From: Sphaeroforma arctica JP610
Taxonomy: Eukaryota > Opisthokonta > Ichthyosporea > Ichthyophonida
Assembly: GCF_001186125.1 (NCBI RefSeq)
Contig: NW_014040293.1
Span: 31,685 to 64,914 of the forward strand
Direction of reading: 5' to 3'
DNA: 33,230 nt
Every line of letters starts with the position of its first letter. Position 1 is the first letter of the stretch. A program made the position numbers and the translations under genes. Below the pieces are notes generated by a model. That model had not been told where the DNA came from, searched no databases, and saw only the letters and a program-made list of their open reading frames with translations. Positions 31,888 to 33,230 of this stretch are shown piece after piece.

Positions 31888-33230
31888 CTCCATTGTAGCC
31901 AGTATAATGAAGCAGTGCGAAGTATATTAATGATGTAAAGTTTTTTTTCTCTCCAATATTTCCAAAATGTTCTAAATTTACTTTGATGGCTCCAATAGCC
32001 TGAGTATTTGGTCTGACTCATTTACTTGAACCTATTTGAAACTAAATTTTATAATCTCTGAACTACTACTTATAGGTTTTGGTCTTCCCGCCAATCTCCA
32101 AAATCCAATAAGTCTTTTTCCTTTTTTTAACTTTTCTTCTTATGGAACTTTATTTATTTTAGCTAATGTATTAACTTGACTTATGTTCTTATGTCTATCT
32201 ACAAAATAGACATGTGGTCATGAACACTTAGTACTTCTAGTGAAAATTCTTCAATAAAGAACAGCTAGAGGTACGTCCTGTGTGATCGAGGATATTAAGG
32301 CTCTTACCAAGAGGCAGTCCCGATCATTCTTATGTAATTTTCGGTCTATCAAGGCGATATTAACGCCTTAGAGTAGTTAAACGCTTAGGTTAAGTCTAAG
32401 TATAGTTAAATTCGAAATAAATAACTGAAATGAGTCTTTTAGTAAAGTTAGATATGCCTCGTGAAAACAGCAATATTCTGAGGGATTGTGAGGCTGAGAC
32501 ATTGCCTATATATAATCATCTCAGTACTGTTTTCGCCGAAGGGGTTTTATTTAGGTTTTTGTTGTCGCTATATTAGAAACTATGGTATGTTTCGTTGGGG
32601 CGAATCCAAGAGACTCATAAAATCCTATCTTTAGAAAAAAGAAAAGAACAAAAAGAAAAATATTCTTGATGTCCATAGTTATTGCATTAACCAATAGCTT
32701 GCCACTTATCAAGAATTATCGACTTAGCCTTCATCAGACTGGCACATCTGGTTGGCTGAACGGAGGTTAAACTAGGTAACGCTAATAGTCCTTAGAAACC
32801 TATGTTCGGTTGAGCCATTTCGCTACCGAAGTATTCAGATATAAATAGATTTGTAAAGTAAATGTAGTTATATTAATAGAACTGGACCATATCTTATGTT
32901 TGGTGTTTTACTGGGGCCTTTTAATGGTCTTGTCCAAATATCTGATATGTAAAATGGAAAAGGTATTAATTAATAAAACAGTTAAAACCCATTTAGGAAA
33001 CATAAGTTCCTCGTACTATTAAGAGCACGTTTATAGTTTACGTACTGCTTAAGAGTACGTTTATAACATAGAGTCTAATGTGGAGGCTCGGCTATTACAC
33101 AGCCCCCACCCAGCTTTGAAATCCAAGAGAGACTAGTTGCTCACTGAAGCCGATTTTGGATTTACAAAGCGAGAAGGAAAAACGGGTCGAAAACATTAAG
33201 TAGCATAACGTATAGTTAATGTTTCTCATG
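31888..33230. other. 1.3-kb AT-rich stretch without a supported gene
   Basis: No coding frame with family features was found on either strand. A pair of 17-bp words (TTAAGAGCACGTTTATA at 33019 and the T variant at 33049) lies near the end, embedded in a ~29-bp tandem pair starting CGTACT. The segment may be the LTR or untranslated end of the preceding element or of one beyond the window, but no partner copy is available. Confidence 0.45.

Noticed and set aside
1-33230. tRNA, rRNA, riboswitch or bacterial operon signals
   Set aside because: No cloverleaf, rRNA core sequence, Shine-Dalgarno-led gene series or operon layout was seen. The introns and retroelements mark the window as eukaryotic.

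Overview
This is a eukaryotic window: AT-leaning DNA, spliced GT-AG introns, one clear cellular gene at the left edge, then about 28 kb dominated by decayed mobile elements. The cellular gene ends in an SH2 domain. SH2/phosphotyrosine proteins are abundant in Holozoa and scarce in fungi and plants. With 500-800 bp introns and a dense retroelement graveyard, this suggests a unicellular holozoan with a large genome, such as an ichthyosporean. That is inference and no species is claimed.

Positions 2-4869 (+) hold the 3' part of the SH2-adaptor gene. Five exons have mutually compatible reading phases: 2-84, 760-856, 1658-3522, 4028-4183 and 4671-4869. They encode 799 residues: a helical, possibly coiled-coil N-terminal part, about 550 residues of Q/N/S/P-rich low-complexity linker, and a C-terminal SH2 domain with its binding arginine and histidine. 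Positions about 5945-9222 (+) hold a decayed LINE with traces of ORF1, APE endonuclease and reverse transcriptase.

From about 9.4 to 24.5 kb is a nest of LTR-element fossils. There are two Ty3/gypsy pol remnants (+; 9440-10215 and 13140-15930) and a copia pol end (-; 10609-11330). A long broken Ty1/copia element (-; 16738-22387) carries an inserted solo LTR with a 5-bp target duplication. A short copia element (+; 22806-24486) has a full 5' LTR, a whole gag frame and only the tip of a 3' LTR, flanked by ATTTC. All copia pieces share one LTR family of about 485-515 bp (TG...CTAACA), with a TATA box and a phased ~31-bp tandem motif in U3.

From 22388 to about 26830 a different, unrecognised protein-coding sequence can be read on the minus strand. 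The short copia element sits inside it, and a 448-bp near-perfect tandem duplication overlaps that insertion. Further minus-strand coding-like pieces lie at 27.2-28.7 kb. A decayed 28-bp minisatellite is at 29.1-29.4 kb. Another LTR-element fossil with gag, zinc knuckle and protease-like parts occupies about 29.5-31.9 kb (+). The last 1.3 kb has no recognisable gene.

Only the SH2 gene is a confident functional gene. The rest appears to be successive insertion, duplication and decay, with order of events recoverable at several places from nesting and target-site duplications.
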